Part shown: one piece after another, positions 36,645 to 45,934 of the stretch
Layout of the letters: every line of letters begins with the position of its first letter
How positions within the stretch are numbered: position 1 is the first letter of the stretch
Assembly: GCF_028736215.1 (NCBI RefSeq)
Contig: NZ_CP117883.1
Coordinates: 5,456,001-5,520,000 of the forward strand
Source of the DNA: Mucilaginibacter sp. KACC 22773
Lineage (GTDB): Bacteria; Bacteroidota; Bacteroidia; Sphingobacteriales; Sphingobacteriaceae
Direction of reading: 5' to 3'
DNA length: 64,000 nt
The notes under the pieces: model-generated
Databases searched by the model: none
What the model saw: the letters and a program-made list of their open reading frames with translations, nothing else
Told to the model about the DNA's origin: nothing
Translations under genes and position numbers: made by a program

Positions 36645-37985
36645 TTATTTCAAAAAGTCTTCATCGTTTATATCATCCTTAATAAAGGTGATGCTTTTCT
36701 TTAACAACCTGTCAAATAAACCACCCTCTTTTCCTTTACCCTCAAACTTGGTTTTTTGGGCTTTTTCAACCGGCACATCTACACTCATGTACTCCGTTTT
36801 CTGGATACCTTTTATCAAAAGGCCTATACCGGTTGCAAACGTTGGGCTTTGCAGCTCTTCGTAAATGTTTTTTGGCAGCACTTCATTCTTGGCCAAATGC
36901 TCGGTTGGGTAACCCACGCGGCAATCTAAACCGGTAACAAACTCTACCAATTGGCGCAGGTGTTTAAGCTGCGCGCCACCACCTGTAATTACTATGCCGG
37001 CAATCAGCTTTTTCTCGTAGCCAGATGATTTTATTTCGTAGTATACGTGCTCCACAATTTCTTCCATGCGGGCCTGTATTACGTAAGCCAGGTTTTTAAC
37101 GCTTATCTCCTTGGGCTCGCGGCCGCGTAAACCGGGTACACAAACAATCTCGTTTTCTTTGTTCTCATCAGCCAGGGCCGATCCAAACCTTACCTTCAAC
37201 TGCTCGGCTATGTTGCGCATTACAGAGCAGCCTTCGCGTATATCTTCGGTTACACTGTTACCCCCAAAAGGGATAACGGCAGTATGGCGGATTATGCCTT
37301 CATGAAAAATGGCCACATCGGTAGTACCACCGCCAATATCAACCAAAACAACACCGGCTTCTTTTTCCTCTTCGCTCAAAACAGATTCAGAAGATGCCAA
37401 TGGCTCCAGTATCAGGTCCTGGCTATCCAGGTTGGCCTTGTTAACGCATTTTACAATATTTTTAATAGCCGTAACCTGGCCGGATATGATGTGGAAGTTG
37501 GCTTCCAAACGTACGCCTGCCATGCCAATAGGGTCTTTAATCCCAGGCTCGTTATCAACCGTAAACTCCTGCGGCAACACATGAATAATATCCTCGCCCG
37601 GAGGCATTACCAGGTTGTACATGTCCTCAATCAGTTTATCGATATCCTTGCGGCTTATCTCCGACTGCAAATCGCGGCGGGTTATTAAGCCGCGGTGCTG
37701 CAAGCTTTTAATATGCTGACCGGCAATACCTACAAATACCACCTTGATATCAACATTTGATTGCGCACCGGCAATATCAACCGCCTGGGTAATACCCTGT
37801 ACGGTTTTATCTATATTTGAAACCATCCCACGGGTTACGCCCGCAGATTCTGCTTTACCAATTCCTAATACCTCAATCTTTCCATTCTTGCTCCTGCGAC
37901 CAACGATGACGCATATTTTAGTAGTCCCGATATCCAATCCTACTACAATTGGTGAACTTTTTTCTTGTGTTGAGCTTTTGTCCAT
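36645..37985 (-). CDS. ftsA: cell division protein FtsA
   Basis: 446 residues, actin/HSP70-fold ATPase that tethers FtsZ to the membrane. Phosphate-1 motif VVGLDIGTTKICVIVG, the SHS2-type 1C domain region, VLVDIGGGTTDVAIF (phosphate 2) and the adenosine motif GIVITGGGAQL are visible. The C-terminus (LFDRLLKKSITFIKDDINDE) holds an amphipathic segment plausible as membrane anchor. The gap to ftsQ upstream is 1 bp, to ftsZ downstream 127 bp. Confidence 0.96.
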   Translation of the reverse strand: MDKSSTQEKSSPIVVGLDIGTTKICVIVGRRSKNGKIEVLGIGKAESAGVTRGMVSNIDKTVQGITQAVDIAGAQSNVDIKVVFVGIAGQHIKSLQHRGLITRRDLQSEISRKDIDKLIEDMYNLVMPPGEDIIHVLPQEFTVDNEPGIKDPIGMAGVRLEANFHIISGQVTAIKNIVKCVNKANLDSQDLILEPLASSESVLSEEEKEAGVVLVDIGGGTTDVAIFHEGIIRHTAVIPFGGNSVTEDIREGCSVMRNIAEQLKVRFGSALADENKENEIVCVPGLRGREPKEISVKNLAYVIQARMEEIVEHVYYEIKSSGYEKKLIAGIVITGGGAQLKHLRQLVEFVTGLDCRVGYPTEHLAKNEVLPKNIYEELQSPTFATGIGLLIKGIQKTEYMSVDVPVEKAQKTKFEGKGKEGGLFDRLLKKSITFIKDDINDEDFLK

Positions 37986-37986
37986 A

Positions 37987-38847
37987 TTACATTTTTATTT
38001 GAGATGTATCCTTTTTCATTTTAAGCGAATCCAGCTTTAATGCCTTCATTTTGGCCGAATCTGCTTTTGTCAGTTGGTTTTTTACACCAATTACCTGGTT
38101 GGTGTATTTAATATTAATGGTGCGGTACTTATCCCAGCCCACGTGCGGCAACACCTGTTTATAAAAGGCTTGCAGGTTCCTTAGTTTTACATTTAGCGAG
38201 TCGGCATTACCTATTAAAATCCGCTGGCTCCCTACCCTTGGTATCAATTCAATCTCGCGGTCGGTATTCACATATATCTGCGCTACCTGGGCATCCCATA
38301 ATGAATCCCGGCGAATAAAATCGGCCGTTTTATATAAATCCTTCGCCAGCTGGGTATGCAATGAATCAACGTGATTGGTAAACAACTCATCGATATAACC
38401 ATTGGCAACCAATACCCTTGCGGTAAAGTTTGACGACAGCGGAATTTTTAAGCCATGCTGATCGATATAAAAATCCATATCATAATGGTTCATTACCCTT
38501 AAAATTGGCTGGCGCTGGCTCACCTCAACCATCAGCACCCCATCCATTTCGGTGTATACTTTTGCAAACTCAATAAATGGATTTGCCCTTAGTTTGTTTT
38601 CCAGGTCCTGGATATTAATATTTTCCAGCTTTTGCCCTACCAGCGTATGGCTGTTGGCTTGCAATATCTGGTCAACCTCCTGTTTATCTATAAAATACTG
38701 GTTGCCCGGAATGTTTACTTTTACCGCGGTGCAAACCACCGATGCTTTTTTCGATTCGATAAAACCCATAAGCACCACAAGGCCACCCAGGCAAATTACC
38801 CAGGCAAATCCTATTAAAAGGCGCTTCCAAATGAGTTTTTTATCCAT
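37987..38847 (-). CDS. ftsQ: cell division protein FtsQ/DivIB
   Basis: 286 residues with a single transmembrane helix (about 9-28, LLIGFAWVICLGGLVVLMGF) and a periplasmic POTRA-like part (VKVNIPGNQYFIDKQEVDQI), then the FtsQ beta domain (FIEFAKVYTEMDGVLMVEVS). Sequence conservation of FtsQ is low; position between murC and ftsA is decisive. Overlaps the murC stop by 8 bp. Confidence 0.9.
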   Translation of the reverse strand: MDKKLIWKRLLIGFAWVICLGGLVVLMGFIESKKASVVCTAVKVNIPGNQYFIDKQEVDQILQANSHTLVGQKLENINIQDLENKLRANPFIEFAKVYTEMDGVLMVEVSQRQPILRVMNHYDMDFYIDQHGLKIPLSSNFTARVLVANGYIDELFTNHVDSLHTQLAKDLYKTADFIRRDSLWDAQVAQIYVNTDREIELIPRVGSQRILIGNADSLNVKLRNLQAFYKQVLPHVGWDKYRTINIKYTNQVIGVKNQLTKADSAKMKALKLDSLKMKKDTSQIKM

Positions 38848-40198
38848 GCTGCATTATCTCTTTTAATGGATGTACCAGTGTATCTATATCACCTGCGCCT
38901 ACTGTTAGCAGCAGTTCGGGTTTTTCATTTTTAACCGCATCTAATGCACCTTGCTTGCTCAGTATACGTTTGTTGACCAGCGACATTTTGTTAAGCAGCA
39001 TATTTGAAGTAACCCCTTCAATAGGCAACTCGCGGGCCGGGTAAATATCCAGCAGTATCAGCTCATCAACCATGCTCAGCACCTCTGCAAAACCATCGGC
39101 AAAATCGCGGGTGCGGGTGTACAGGTGAGGCTGAAAAATGGCGGTCAGCTTTTTATCAGGGTATAACCTTTTTACTGATGATATACAGGCCCGCAATTCT
39201 TCGGGATGATGCGCGTAATCATCAATATAAATATGCCCTGGTGTTTTCACTATGTATTCAAACCGGCGTTTAACACCGCGGAATGATCCCAGCGCATCTT
39301 TAATGGATTCGGCCGGGATATCCAGTCTCAAAACAGCTTCGATAGCGGCTACGGCGTTTTCGATATTGTGCGTACCTGCAATGCCCATTTTTATGCCGGG
39401 GATACTGATATCGGCATTGATAAAATCAAAATAAAAATCGCCGCCCTCAATACGGATGTTTGCAGCATGCGCATCGGCAGTCGCATCTTCCAGGGCATAA
39501 GTATAGCCGGTATCTAAAGGCAAACCTTTTTTGTGTACCAGTGTACCTCCGCTTTTTATCTGCGATGCAAATAGCTTAAACGATTCTGTTAAATGTTCGT
39601 GATCGCCATAAATATCTAAATGATCGGCATCCATGGATGTGATGATGGCCACATCCGGGAACAGTGTTAAAAACGAACGGTCGTACTCATCAGCCTCTAC
39701 CACCATTACATTGTTTTTGCCATACAGCACATTGGTTTGATAGTTGGATGATATGCCGCCCAAAAATGCCGAACAATCATTACCCGATGCCTTTAGCAAA
39801 TGCGCCACCATGGTTGACGTAGTGGTTTTGCCGTGCGTACCGGCAACTGCTATGGTGAATGAGCTTTTGCTGATGAGACCTAAAACCTGCGAGCGTTTAA
39901 AAAGCTCGAACCCTTTATTTTTAAAATAGTTAAGCACAGCCGAATCCTTAGGGATGGCCGGCGTATAAATAACCAGTGTATCTGCAGATGGTTCCTGGAA
40001 GCTGATTGGGATACAATCGGCATTATCCTCAAAACAAATCTGGATACCCTCATTGTGTAAATCGTTGGTTAGGTCGGTAACTGTTTTATCGTAACCGCAA
40101 ACAATACAACCCAAATGCTGGAAATAGCGGGCCAGGCCGCTCATCCCGATGCCGCCTATGCCCACCAGGTAAACCCTTTGTATGTCGCGTAATTCCAT
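38840..40198 (-). CDS. murC: UDP-N-acetylmuramate--L-alanine ligase
   Basis: 452 residues. The Mur ligase ATP loop GTHGKTT (120-126), the N-terminal UDP-binding VYLVGIGGIGMSGLA, ADEYDRSF, and the C-terminal IYIDDYAHHPEEL are typical of MurC, which adds L-Ala to UDP-MurNAc in the cytoplasm. It is separated from murG by 63 bp that contain a terminator-like hairpin. Confidence 0.96.
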   Translation of the reverse strand: MELRDIQRVYLVGIGGIGMSGLARYFQHLGCIVCGYDKTVTDLTNDLHNEGIQICFEDNADCIPISFQEPSADTLVIYTPAIPKDSAVLNYFKNKGFELFKRSQVLGLISKSSFTIAVAGTHGKTTTSTMVAHLLKASGNDCSAFLGGISSNYQTNVLYGKNNVMVVEADEYDRSFLTLFPDVAIITSMDADHLDIYGDHEHLTESFKLFASQIKSGGTLVHKKGLPLDTGYTYALEDATADAHAANIRIEGGDFYFDFINADISIPGIKMGIAGTHNIENAVAAIEAVLRLDIPAESIKDALGSFRGVKRRFEYIVKTPGHIYIDDYAHHPEELRACISSVKRLYPDKKLTAIFQPHLYTRTRDFADGFAEVLSMVDELILLDIYPARELPIEGVTSNMLLNKMSLVNKRILSKQGALDAVKNEKPELLLTVGAGDIDTLVHPLKEIMQHG

Positions 40199-40212
40199 TT
40201 TAATGTTTTTTT

Positions 40213-40248
40213 AAAAAAGGTCCTCCCCTTTTTGGGAGAAGGAGGACC
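40213..40248 (-). terminator. terminator-like hairpin between murG and murC
   Basis: On the minus strand GGTCCTCC and GGAGGACC form an 8-bp stem, extended by an inner CCC/GGG, followed directly by six T residues. It looks like a complete intrinsic terminator inside the operon, 15 bp before the murC start, and is also a member of the GC-palindrome family found at 41452, 41357, 44158 and 44058. Confidence 0.75.
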
Positions 40249-40261
40249 ATAACTTTAATTG

Positions 40262-41425
40262 TTATTTTATTATTTGTAAAAGCTCTTTAGCTATCACTTC
40301 ATCGGCATTTGGCATAGCCATTTTGCCAATGTTAGTACTTAACTTTTTTTGCAATGATTTGTCGTTCAATAATTCAATCGCTCTATCCACCAGTTTCGCT
40401 TCGGCATCCCTGTCGGCTACAAAAATGGCAGCGTCTTCCTGCACCAGTGCCAGCGCGTTTTTTGTCTGGTGGTCTTCGGCCACATTTGGCGATGGCACCA
40501 GGATAACGGGCTTTTTCACCACACATAATTCGGCAATGGTGCCCGCCCCTGCTCTTGATATAATAACATCGGCAGCGGCATAAGCCAAATCCATCCGGGT
40601 TAAAAACTCCCTTATCTTAATATCCGGGTGATAATCTTCGCCCAGTTTTTCGATGATCGTTTTATAATAAAACTTACCGGTTTGCCAAATGATCTGCACA
40701 TCGGCAGCTATCAGCTTATCCAAACCAGCCATAATGCTGTTATTTAATGTACGTGCGCCAAGGCTGCCACCGGTTATCAGTATAGTTTTTTTAAAGGTTG
40801 ATAACTTGTACAACTCCAAGGCCTGCATGTGCTTACCGGCTATATTTACCGAATCCTTACGGATAGGGTTACCGGTTTTGATGATTTTACCGGCAGGGAA
40901 AAACTGCTCCATATTATCAAAAGCCACACAAATTTTTTGCGCTCCCTTGCCAAGCCATTTATTGGTGATACCCGCGTAGGAATTTTGTTCCTGTATCAGG
41001 TATGGTATTTTTTTCATCGACGCCGCGTACAACAACGGGCCGGAGGCATAGCCACCAACACCAACCGCGGCATCTGGTTTAAAATCCTTTATAATTTGCA
41101 ATGCCTTGCGCACGCTGCCTACCAGTTTAACCGGGAACATCACATTTTTCCAGATAGAATCGCGCTGAATGCCGCGGATATCTAACCCGATAATTTTATA
41201 CCCTGCAGCAGGCACCTTTTCCATCTCCATCCGCCCAAGGGCTCCCACAAACAGGATCTCGGTTTTAGGGTCGATAGCCTTCAAAGCATTGGCAATAGCA
41301 ATAGCAGGGAAGATGTGTCCTCCTGTTCCGCCACCGCTTATGATAATGCGCGGCGAAGCCCCCCCCGCCCCCTGAAAGGGGTGCTTTTGATTGGCATCTT
41401 TCATGTTTTTGCTATCGTTTTTCAT
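40262..41425 (-). CDS. murG: UDP-GlcNAc:lipid I GlcNAc transferase MurG
   Basis: GT28 enzyme that turns lipid I into lipid II at the inner membrane face. ISGGGTGGHIFPAIAIANAL, the GVGGYASGP loop, the LITGGSLGA motif and ISRAGAGTIAELC are present. From ATG 41425 the protein has 387 residues; ATG 41404 is the alternative, and the frame to 41485 would need GTG and overlap ftsW. About 27 residues precede the catalytic core; part of them, NQKHPFQGAGGA, is encoded by a GC-palindromic repeat also found in murD. Confidence 0.95.
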   Translation of the reverse strand: MKNDSKNMKDANQKHPFQGAGGASPRIIISGGGTGGHIFPAIAIANALKAIDPKTEILFVGALGRMEMEKVPAAGYKIIGLDIRGIQRDSIWKNVMFPVKLVGSVRKALQIIKDFKPDAAVGVGGYASGPLLYAASMKKIPYLIQEQNSYAGITNKWLGKGAQKICVAFDNMEQFFPAGKIIKTGNPIRKDSVNIAGKHMQALELYKLSTFKKTILITGGSLGARTLNNSIMAGLDKLIAADVQIIWQTGKFYYKTIIEKLGEDYHPDIKIREFLTRMDLAYAAADVIISRAGAGTIAELCVVKKPVILVPSPNVAEDHQTKNALALVQEDAAIFVADRDAEAKLVDRAIELLNDKSLQKKLSTNIGKMAMPNADEVIAKELLQIIK

Positions 41426-41474
41426 TCCTGTTAACTTCTTTAACTTTCGTTGCCCCTTTTGGGGGGTTAGGGAC
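41357..41474. repeat. paired GC palindromes around the murG start
   Basis: Arm 1 (41452-41474) follows the ftsW stop: TCCCTAACCCCCCAAAAGGG on the minus strand. Arm 2 (41357-41394) lies inside murG: CCAATCAAAAGCACCCCTTT then CAGGGGGCGGGGGGGGCT. The arms are imperfect inverted copies, so the candidate murG start codons lie in the loop. Confidence 0.8.
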
Positions 41475-42620
41475 CTAAGCCACACTTATCTCCCCAACCA
41501 CAACTTTCTTCGGTTCCTCTATATCCCTGCTTACTGATAGTATGATGCCGAAGGCCACACTGGTGAACAACAGCGACGTACCACCCATACTTACAAAGGG
41601 CAACGGCACACCCGTTACCGGGCCCAAGCCTACTGCCACAGCCATATTGGCGAAGGCCTGTATAGCCAGGCTAAAACTTAAGCCACATGCCAGCAATGCG
41701 CCAAACGCCTTGGGCGCCTTGGTAATAATTTTTATACACCTGTACAACAAAAACAGGTAAATGCCTACCAGCGCAAAACCGCCTACCAGGCCATACTCTT
41801 CAACGATGATGGCATAAATTTCGTCCGAGTACGATTCGGGCAGGTAATTCCGCTCGGTGCTGTTACCGGGGCCTTTACCAAAAAGGCCTCCGCTGGCAAT
41901 GGCTATTTTGGCATGGTCGGCCTGGAATGATTTATCTGTTTTGGTTGAATCGGGATGCAGGAAGGTTTGTACGCGCGAAACATACGTATGCCGCCTTGGC
42001 CCCAAAAATATTACACCCAATAACAATATAAATCCTGCACCGCATACAATAGCTATCTGTTTTATGCTGATGCGGCCTATGATCAATAGCAATATACTTA
42101 CCCCAAACAGCATCAGCGCGGTTGATAAGTTGGCTAAAGCGATCAATATAAAAACCAAACAAACCGAACCCATAATGGGCAAAAACGATTCTTTTACATC
42201 CTTGATATTTTCCTGCTTGCGCGATAAGGTGCGTGCCAGGTAAGTAATCAGGGCTAACTTGGCCAAATCCGATGTCTGGAAGCTCAAACCAACAAGCGGG
42301 ATATTTATCCAGCGGCTTGCATTGTTGATGTGGCTACCAAATACCAGGGTATAGATGAGCAACGGAATAGTCACGATCATCATGATTTTGGACAAGCCTG
42401 CATAATACCGGTAATCCAGCTTATGCGAAATATACATCAGCATAATACCACCCACAACCATAGCCAGGTGCTTCATCAATATCGACTCGACACCAACACC
42501 ACGTTTATAAGCAAGCGTACCTGTTGAGCTGTATACAGCCAACAAGGATATAACAGAAAGCAATATCACTATCAGCCATATCCACCGGTCGCCTTTTGTG
42601 TTGTTTAATATCCTATGCAT
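41475..42620 (-). CDS. ftsW: SEDS-family protein FtsW
   Basis: 381 residues, about ten transmembrane helices. SEDS motifs KLDYRYYAGLSKIMM, GRRHTYVSRVQTFLHPD, GGLFGKGPGNSTERNYLPES and GPVTGVPLPFVSMGGTSLL are visible. FtsW is the septal peptidoglycan glycosyltransferase working with the class B PBP FtsI encoded upstream. It is separated from murD by 111 bp of repeat sequence. Confidence 0.96.
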   Translation of the reverse strand: MHRILNNTKGDRWIWLIVILLSVISLLAVYSSTGTLAYKRGVGVESILMKHLAMVVGGIMLMYISHKLDYRYYAGLSKIMMIVTIPLLIYTLVFGSHINNASRWINIPLVGLSFQTSDLAKLALITYLARTLSRKQENIKDVKESFLPIMGSVCLVFILIALANLSTALMLFGVSILLLIIGRISIKQIAIVCGAGFILLLGVIFLGPRRHTYVSRVQTFLHPDSTKTDKSFQADHAKIAIASGGLFGKGPGNSTERNYLPESYSDEIYAIIVEEYGLVGGFALVGIYLFLLYRCIKIITKAPKAFGALLACGLSFSLAIQAFANMAVAVGLGPVTGVPLPFVSMGGTSLLFTSVAFGIILSVSRDIEEPKKVVVGEISVA

Positions 42621-42640
42621 TTTAGTTTAATTCTTTACTA

Positions 42641-42731
42641 TTTGTCCATGGTTTATAGTCCATGGACCATGGACAAAACATCTTAATTATTTATCATCTG
42701 CACATCTGAAATTTGAAATCTGCACATCTGC
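42641..42731. repeat. word tract after murD and CCATGG palindrome before ftsW
   Basis: After the murD stop, in transcript sense: GCAGATGTGCAGATTTCAAA, then TTTCAGATGTGCAGATG (42695-42731). Further on, a palindrome TTTGTCCATGG ... CCATGGACAAA (42641-42677) with two more CCATGG words inside precedes the ftsW start. Confidence 0.75.
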
Positions 42732-44117
42732 TTACAGCTCTCTCACCGCTGCTTTAAACTGGTTTCCCCGGTCTTCGTAATTTTTAAACAAATCGAAACT
42801 GGCACAGGCTGGCGATAACAATACAGTATCTCCTTTTTCGGCAAGGTGAAATGCTACCTGCGCCGCTTCCTGGGCCGAGAATGTATTTACTATAACATGC
42901 ACATCATCTTCAAAAGCGTCGTGTATACGCTTGTTGTCTTTCCCCAGGCAAACTATCGATCTAACCTTCTGCTTTACCAAATCCTTGAGCATTCCGTAAT
43001 CGTTGCCCTTATCAACGCCGCCAAGTATCAGTACTATATCACTGCTCATGCTCTCCAATGCGTACCAGGTTGAGTTAACATTGGTGGCCTTTGAATCGTT
43101 GATAAACCGAATGCCCGATATATTGGCTACAAATTCAAGCCGGTGTTCAATGGCTTTAAAGTTGCCCATGCTCTCTTTGATCGTTCCCTCGCGCAACTCC
43201 AGCACCCTTGCTACAATACCTGATGCCATGGAGTTGTAAATGTTGTGCTTGCCCTGTAAGGCCAGTTCTTGAATTGACATTGTAAAATGTTCTTGATTTG
43301 TGTTAATGACAATATTGTCGTTATCGAGATATGCTCCCGGTTCAATCTTTTTTTCAATAGAAAAAGGCAATAGCTGCGCGTCGAATTTCCGGTTGGCCAT
43401 ACCTTTAATGGTTTCGGGGTCATCTGCGCAGTAAATGAAATAGTCGGCCGCCGTTTGGTTTTGCGTAACCCTGAATTTGGATGCCGCGTAGTTTTCCAGC
43501 TTGTAATCGTACCTGTCTAAATGGTCGGGTGTGATGTTTAGCAATACTGCTATATCTACCTTAAACTTAAACATATCATCCAACATAAAGCTGCTTAGTT
43601 CAAGCACGTACAAATCAAAGTTTTCGGTAGCCACCTGGTAAGCAAAGCTTTTACCTATGTTGCCGGCCAGCCCAACATTTAAACCACCATTTTTTAAAAT
43701 ATGATAGGTTAAGCTGCTGGTAGTAGTTTTTCCATTTGATCCGGTTATGCCGATGATCTTCGCGTTGCAATACCTGCCTGCAAATTCAATTTCGGATATT
43801 ACCGGAATTCCTTTTTCTTTAAGTTTTTTGATAATCGGCGCTTTATCCGGAATTCCGGGGCTTTTGATCACCTCAACCGCGTTCAGGATTAAATCCTCTG
43901 TATGTTGTTTTTCCTCGAAGCTGATATTCCAGTCTTCCAGTTGTTTTTTGTACTTATCCGCAATGGCCCCAAAATCCGACACAAACACATCATACCCCTG
44001 CTTTTGCGCCAGGTATGCCGCACCAACACCACTTTCGCCGGCGCCAAGCACAACAATAGCCCCCCCCACCCCCTGAAGGGGGTGCTTTTGATTGGGTATG
44101 TTGTTATTAATGCTCAT
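42732..44117 (-). CDS. murD: UDP-MurNAc-L-Ala--D-Glu ligase
   Basis: From ATG 44117, 461 residues. IVVLGAGESGVGAAYLAQ (UDP site), ITGSNGKTTTSSL (ATP loop), FVANISGIRFINDSKATN and LSPACASFDLFKNYEDRG are MurD hallmarks. It adds D-Glu to UDP-MurNAc-L-Ala. The first ~20 residues are an extension containing NQKHPLQGVGGA, encoded by the same GC-palindromic repeat as in murG. An upstream ATG at 44141 is possible but less likely. Confidence 0.95.
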   Translation of the reverse strand: MSINNNIPNQKHPLQGVGGAIVVLGAGESGVGAAYLAQKQGYDVFVSDFGAIADKYKKQLEDWNISFEEKQHTEDLILNAVEVIKSPGIPDKAPIIKKLKEKGIPVISEIEFAGRYCNAKIIGITGSNGKTTTSSLTYHILKNGGLNVGLAGNIGKSFAYQVATENFDLYVLELSSFMLDDMFKFKVDIAVLLNITPDHLDRYDYKLENYAASKFRVTQNQTAADYFIYCADDPETIKGMANRKFDAQLLPFSIEKKIEPGAYLDNDNIVINTNQEHFTMSIQELALQGKHNIYNSMASGIVARVLELREGTIKESMGNFKAIEHRLEFVANISGIRFINDSKATNVNSTWYALESMSSDIVLILGGVDKGNDYGMLKDLVKQKVRSIVCLGKDNKRIHDAFEDDVHVIVNTFSAQEAAQVAFHLAEKGDTVLLSPACASFDLFKNYEDRGNQFKAAVREL

Positions 44118-44181
44118 TCTATTTTTATTTTTTTTTATCAAACTATGCTTTTTCTCTCCCCCTTTAGGGGGTCGGGGGGCT
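44058..44181. repeat. paired GC palindromes around the murD start
   Basis: Arm 1 (44158-44181) follows the mraY stop: AGCCCCCCGACCCCCTAAAG then GGGG on the minus strand. Arm 2 (44058-44095) lies in the murD frame: CCAATCAAAAGCACCCCCTT then CAGGGGGTGGGGGGGGCT. They are near-perfect inverted copies, enclosing the murD start codon. Confidence 0.85.
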
Positions 44182-45423
44182 TTATCTCAGTTTCAACGTT
44201 ATTATCGTTATTATCGCCAGCAGTATCCCGATGATCCAGAACCGGGTTACGATTTTGGCTTCGTGGAAACCTTTCTTTTGATAGTGGTGATGCAACGGCG
44301 CCATTAAAAACACCCTGCGACCTTCGCCAAATTTCTTTTTGGTGTATTTAAACCAGCCCACCTGCATAATTACCGACATATTCTCGATCACAAATACACC
44401 GCATAACACCGGCAGCAATAATTCTTTACGGATCATGATAGCAAAAACAGCTATGATACCGCCTATGGCCAAACTGCCCGTATCGCCCATAAATACCTGC
44501 GCAGGGTAGGAGTTGTACCACAAAAAACCAACACACGCACCAACAAAAGCACCGGCGAAGATCACCAGCTCGCCCGAGTTAGGAATGAACATGATGTTCA
44601 GGTAATCGGCTATTTCGATATTACCGGATACATAGGCCAGTATGGCCAGTGTGATACCAATAATTGCCGAGGTACCCGTCGCCAGGCCGTCTATACCATC
44701 CGTGATGTTTGCCCCGTTGGATATAAAGGTGACAATGAGTATCACAAAAAACAGGAACACCACCAAAGCATAATACTCATATCCTGGGCCGATGAACTTT
44801 AATACCTTGCCGTAATCCAACTCGTTATTTTTGTAAAAAGGCATAGTAGTTTTGGTAGAGTGTATATCCTGAGTATATACCGGTACATTCTTTTTCAGGT
44901 GAAAATCGACCGGGGCGTTGACCATTACCGGCAATTTTACTTCCTGGCGAATAACAATATTGGTATTGAAATACATTGTCCAGCCTACTATCAGCGATAA
45001 ACCCACCTGGCCTACAATTTTAAAACGGCCTGCCAGGCCCTCCTTATTTTTTTTAAATACTTTAATATAATCGTCAAGGAAACCAATGGCGCCCAACCAA
45101 ACGGTGGTAACTATCATCAATATGATGTACACGTTACCTAATTTAGCAAACAACAAAGTAGGCACCAGGATACCCAGCAAAATGATTAACCCACCCATAG
45201 TTGGTGTACCCGATTTTTGCATCTGGCCTTCCAAACCTAAATTCCTAACCGTTTCGCCCACCTGTTTAAAACGCAGGTAATCAATCAGCCTACGACCATA
45301 AACGGTTGTAACCAGCAACGATGTTATTACAGCCAATGCCGTACGAAACGTGATATACTGAAATACCCCGAGTCCCGGTATGTTGTAGTTTTTATTTAAG
45401 TAAGTAAACAAATAATATAACAT
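44182..45423 (-). CDS. mraY: phospho-MurNAc-pentapeptide transferase
   Basis: From ATG 45423, 413 residues and about ten transmembrane helices. Conserved GTPTMGGLIILLG, GFLDDYIKVFKKNKEGL, GANITDGIDGLATG and APLHHHYQKKGFHEAK identify MraY, which makes lipid I from undecaprenyl phosphate. The insert between transmembrane segments (about 155-195) is longer than in E. coli. The frame continues to 45456 through the word tract, but that extension is rejected. Normal dcw order would put murE directly upstream; here a four-helix-bundle gene intervenes. Confidence 0.96.
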   Translation of the reverse strand: MLYYLFTYLNKNYNIPGLGVFQYITFRTALAVITSLLVTTVYGRRLIDYLRFKQVGETVRNLGLEGQMQKSGTPTMGGLIILLGILVPTLLFAKLGNVYIILMIVTTVWLGAIGFLDDYIKVFKKNKEGLAGRFKIVGQVGLSLIVGWTMYFNTNIVIRQEVKLPVMVNAPVDFHLKKNVPVYTQDIHSTKTTMPFYKNNELDYGKVLKFIGPGYEYYALVVFLFFVILIVTFISNGANITDGIDGLATGTSAIIGITLAILAYVSGNIEIADYLNIMFIPNSGELVIFAGAFVGACVGFLWYNSYPAQVFMGDTGSLAIGGIIAVFAIMIRKELLLPVLCGVFVIENMSVIMQVGWFKYTKKKFGEGRRVFLMAPLHHHYQKKGFHEAKIVTRFWIIGILLAIITIITLKLR

Positions 45424-45428
45424 TGGCT

Positions 45429-45505
45429 TTGCGATGTGCAGATGTGCAGATTTCAAATGTGCAGATTAATAATTTGCAGATTCGAGATAAGCAGATTTGC
45501 GATTT
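45429..45505. repeat. word tract before mraY (left arm of mirrored pair)
   Basis: GATGTGCAGATGTGCAGATT, AAATGTGCAGAT, TTTGCAGATTCGAGATAAGCAG on the plus strand. The segment 45441-45466 is the reverse complement of 46075-46100 in 25 of 26 positions, enclosing the four-helix-bundle gene. Confidence 0.85.
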
Positions 45506-45539
45506 ATGTTTTAATTTCTTATTTCTATTTAATTACGTT

Positions 45540-45884
45540 TTACTCTTTTATCGAGGAAATTATCTTTCCTAAAACCTTTACTATTGATTGCACATCATCA
45601 AGCATCGATTGTTCAAATGGGTAACTCTCTGCTTTCTGACATAACAACAACCAGTACCTGGTTTCTTCAGCTTCCTTATAAGCTACCTTACATTTATGTT
45701 TAAAATCGCTCTTGCTTTGCGCTCCCTGCGCTTCGCAAACATTTGCCCCTATTGATGTACCGCTCCTGAACAGTTGATTAGCCATATTGAATTTCCTTAA
45801 CGCTTCCAGCTTCTCGGAGAAGCTGATGATCTTTAAAGAAAACTCGAAAGTCAAATCAACAATCAGGTTAGGTCTATCACTCAT
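45540..45884 (-). CDS. four-helix-bundle protein inserted in the dcw operon
   Basis: 114 residues, all helical. FEFSLKIISFSEKLEALRKF, the central LFRSGTSIGANVCEAQGAQS and FKHKCKVAYKEAEETRYWLLL are the TIGR02436/S23 four-helix-bundle motifs. It is related in fold but only distantly in sequence to the protein at 23869. It is not a normal member of the cell-wall cluster; it lies between murE and mraY, same strand, with mirrored word tracts on both sides. Function is unknown. Confidence 0.85.
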   Translation of the reverse strand: MSDRPNLIVDLTFEFSLKIISFSEKLEALRKFNMANQLFRSGTSIGANVCEAQGAQSKSDFKHKCKVAYKEAEETRYWLLLCQKAESYPFEQSMLDDVQSIVKVLGKIISSIKE

Positions 45885-45934
45885 TATTTTATCAATTCAT
45901 CAATCACTAATTCCCAATCCAAACATCTATTCCT

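Noticed and set aside
45424..45456. N-terminal extension of MraY
   Set aside because: Encoded by the GATGTGCAGAT tract; ATG 45423 gives the normal start MLYYLFTYL.
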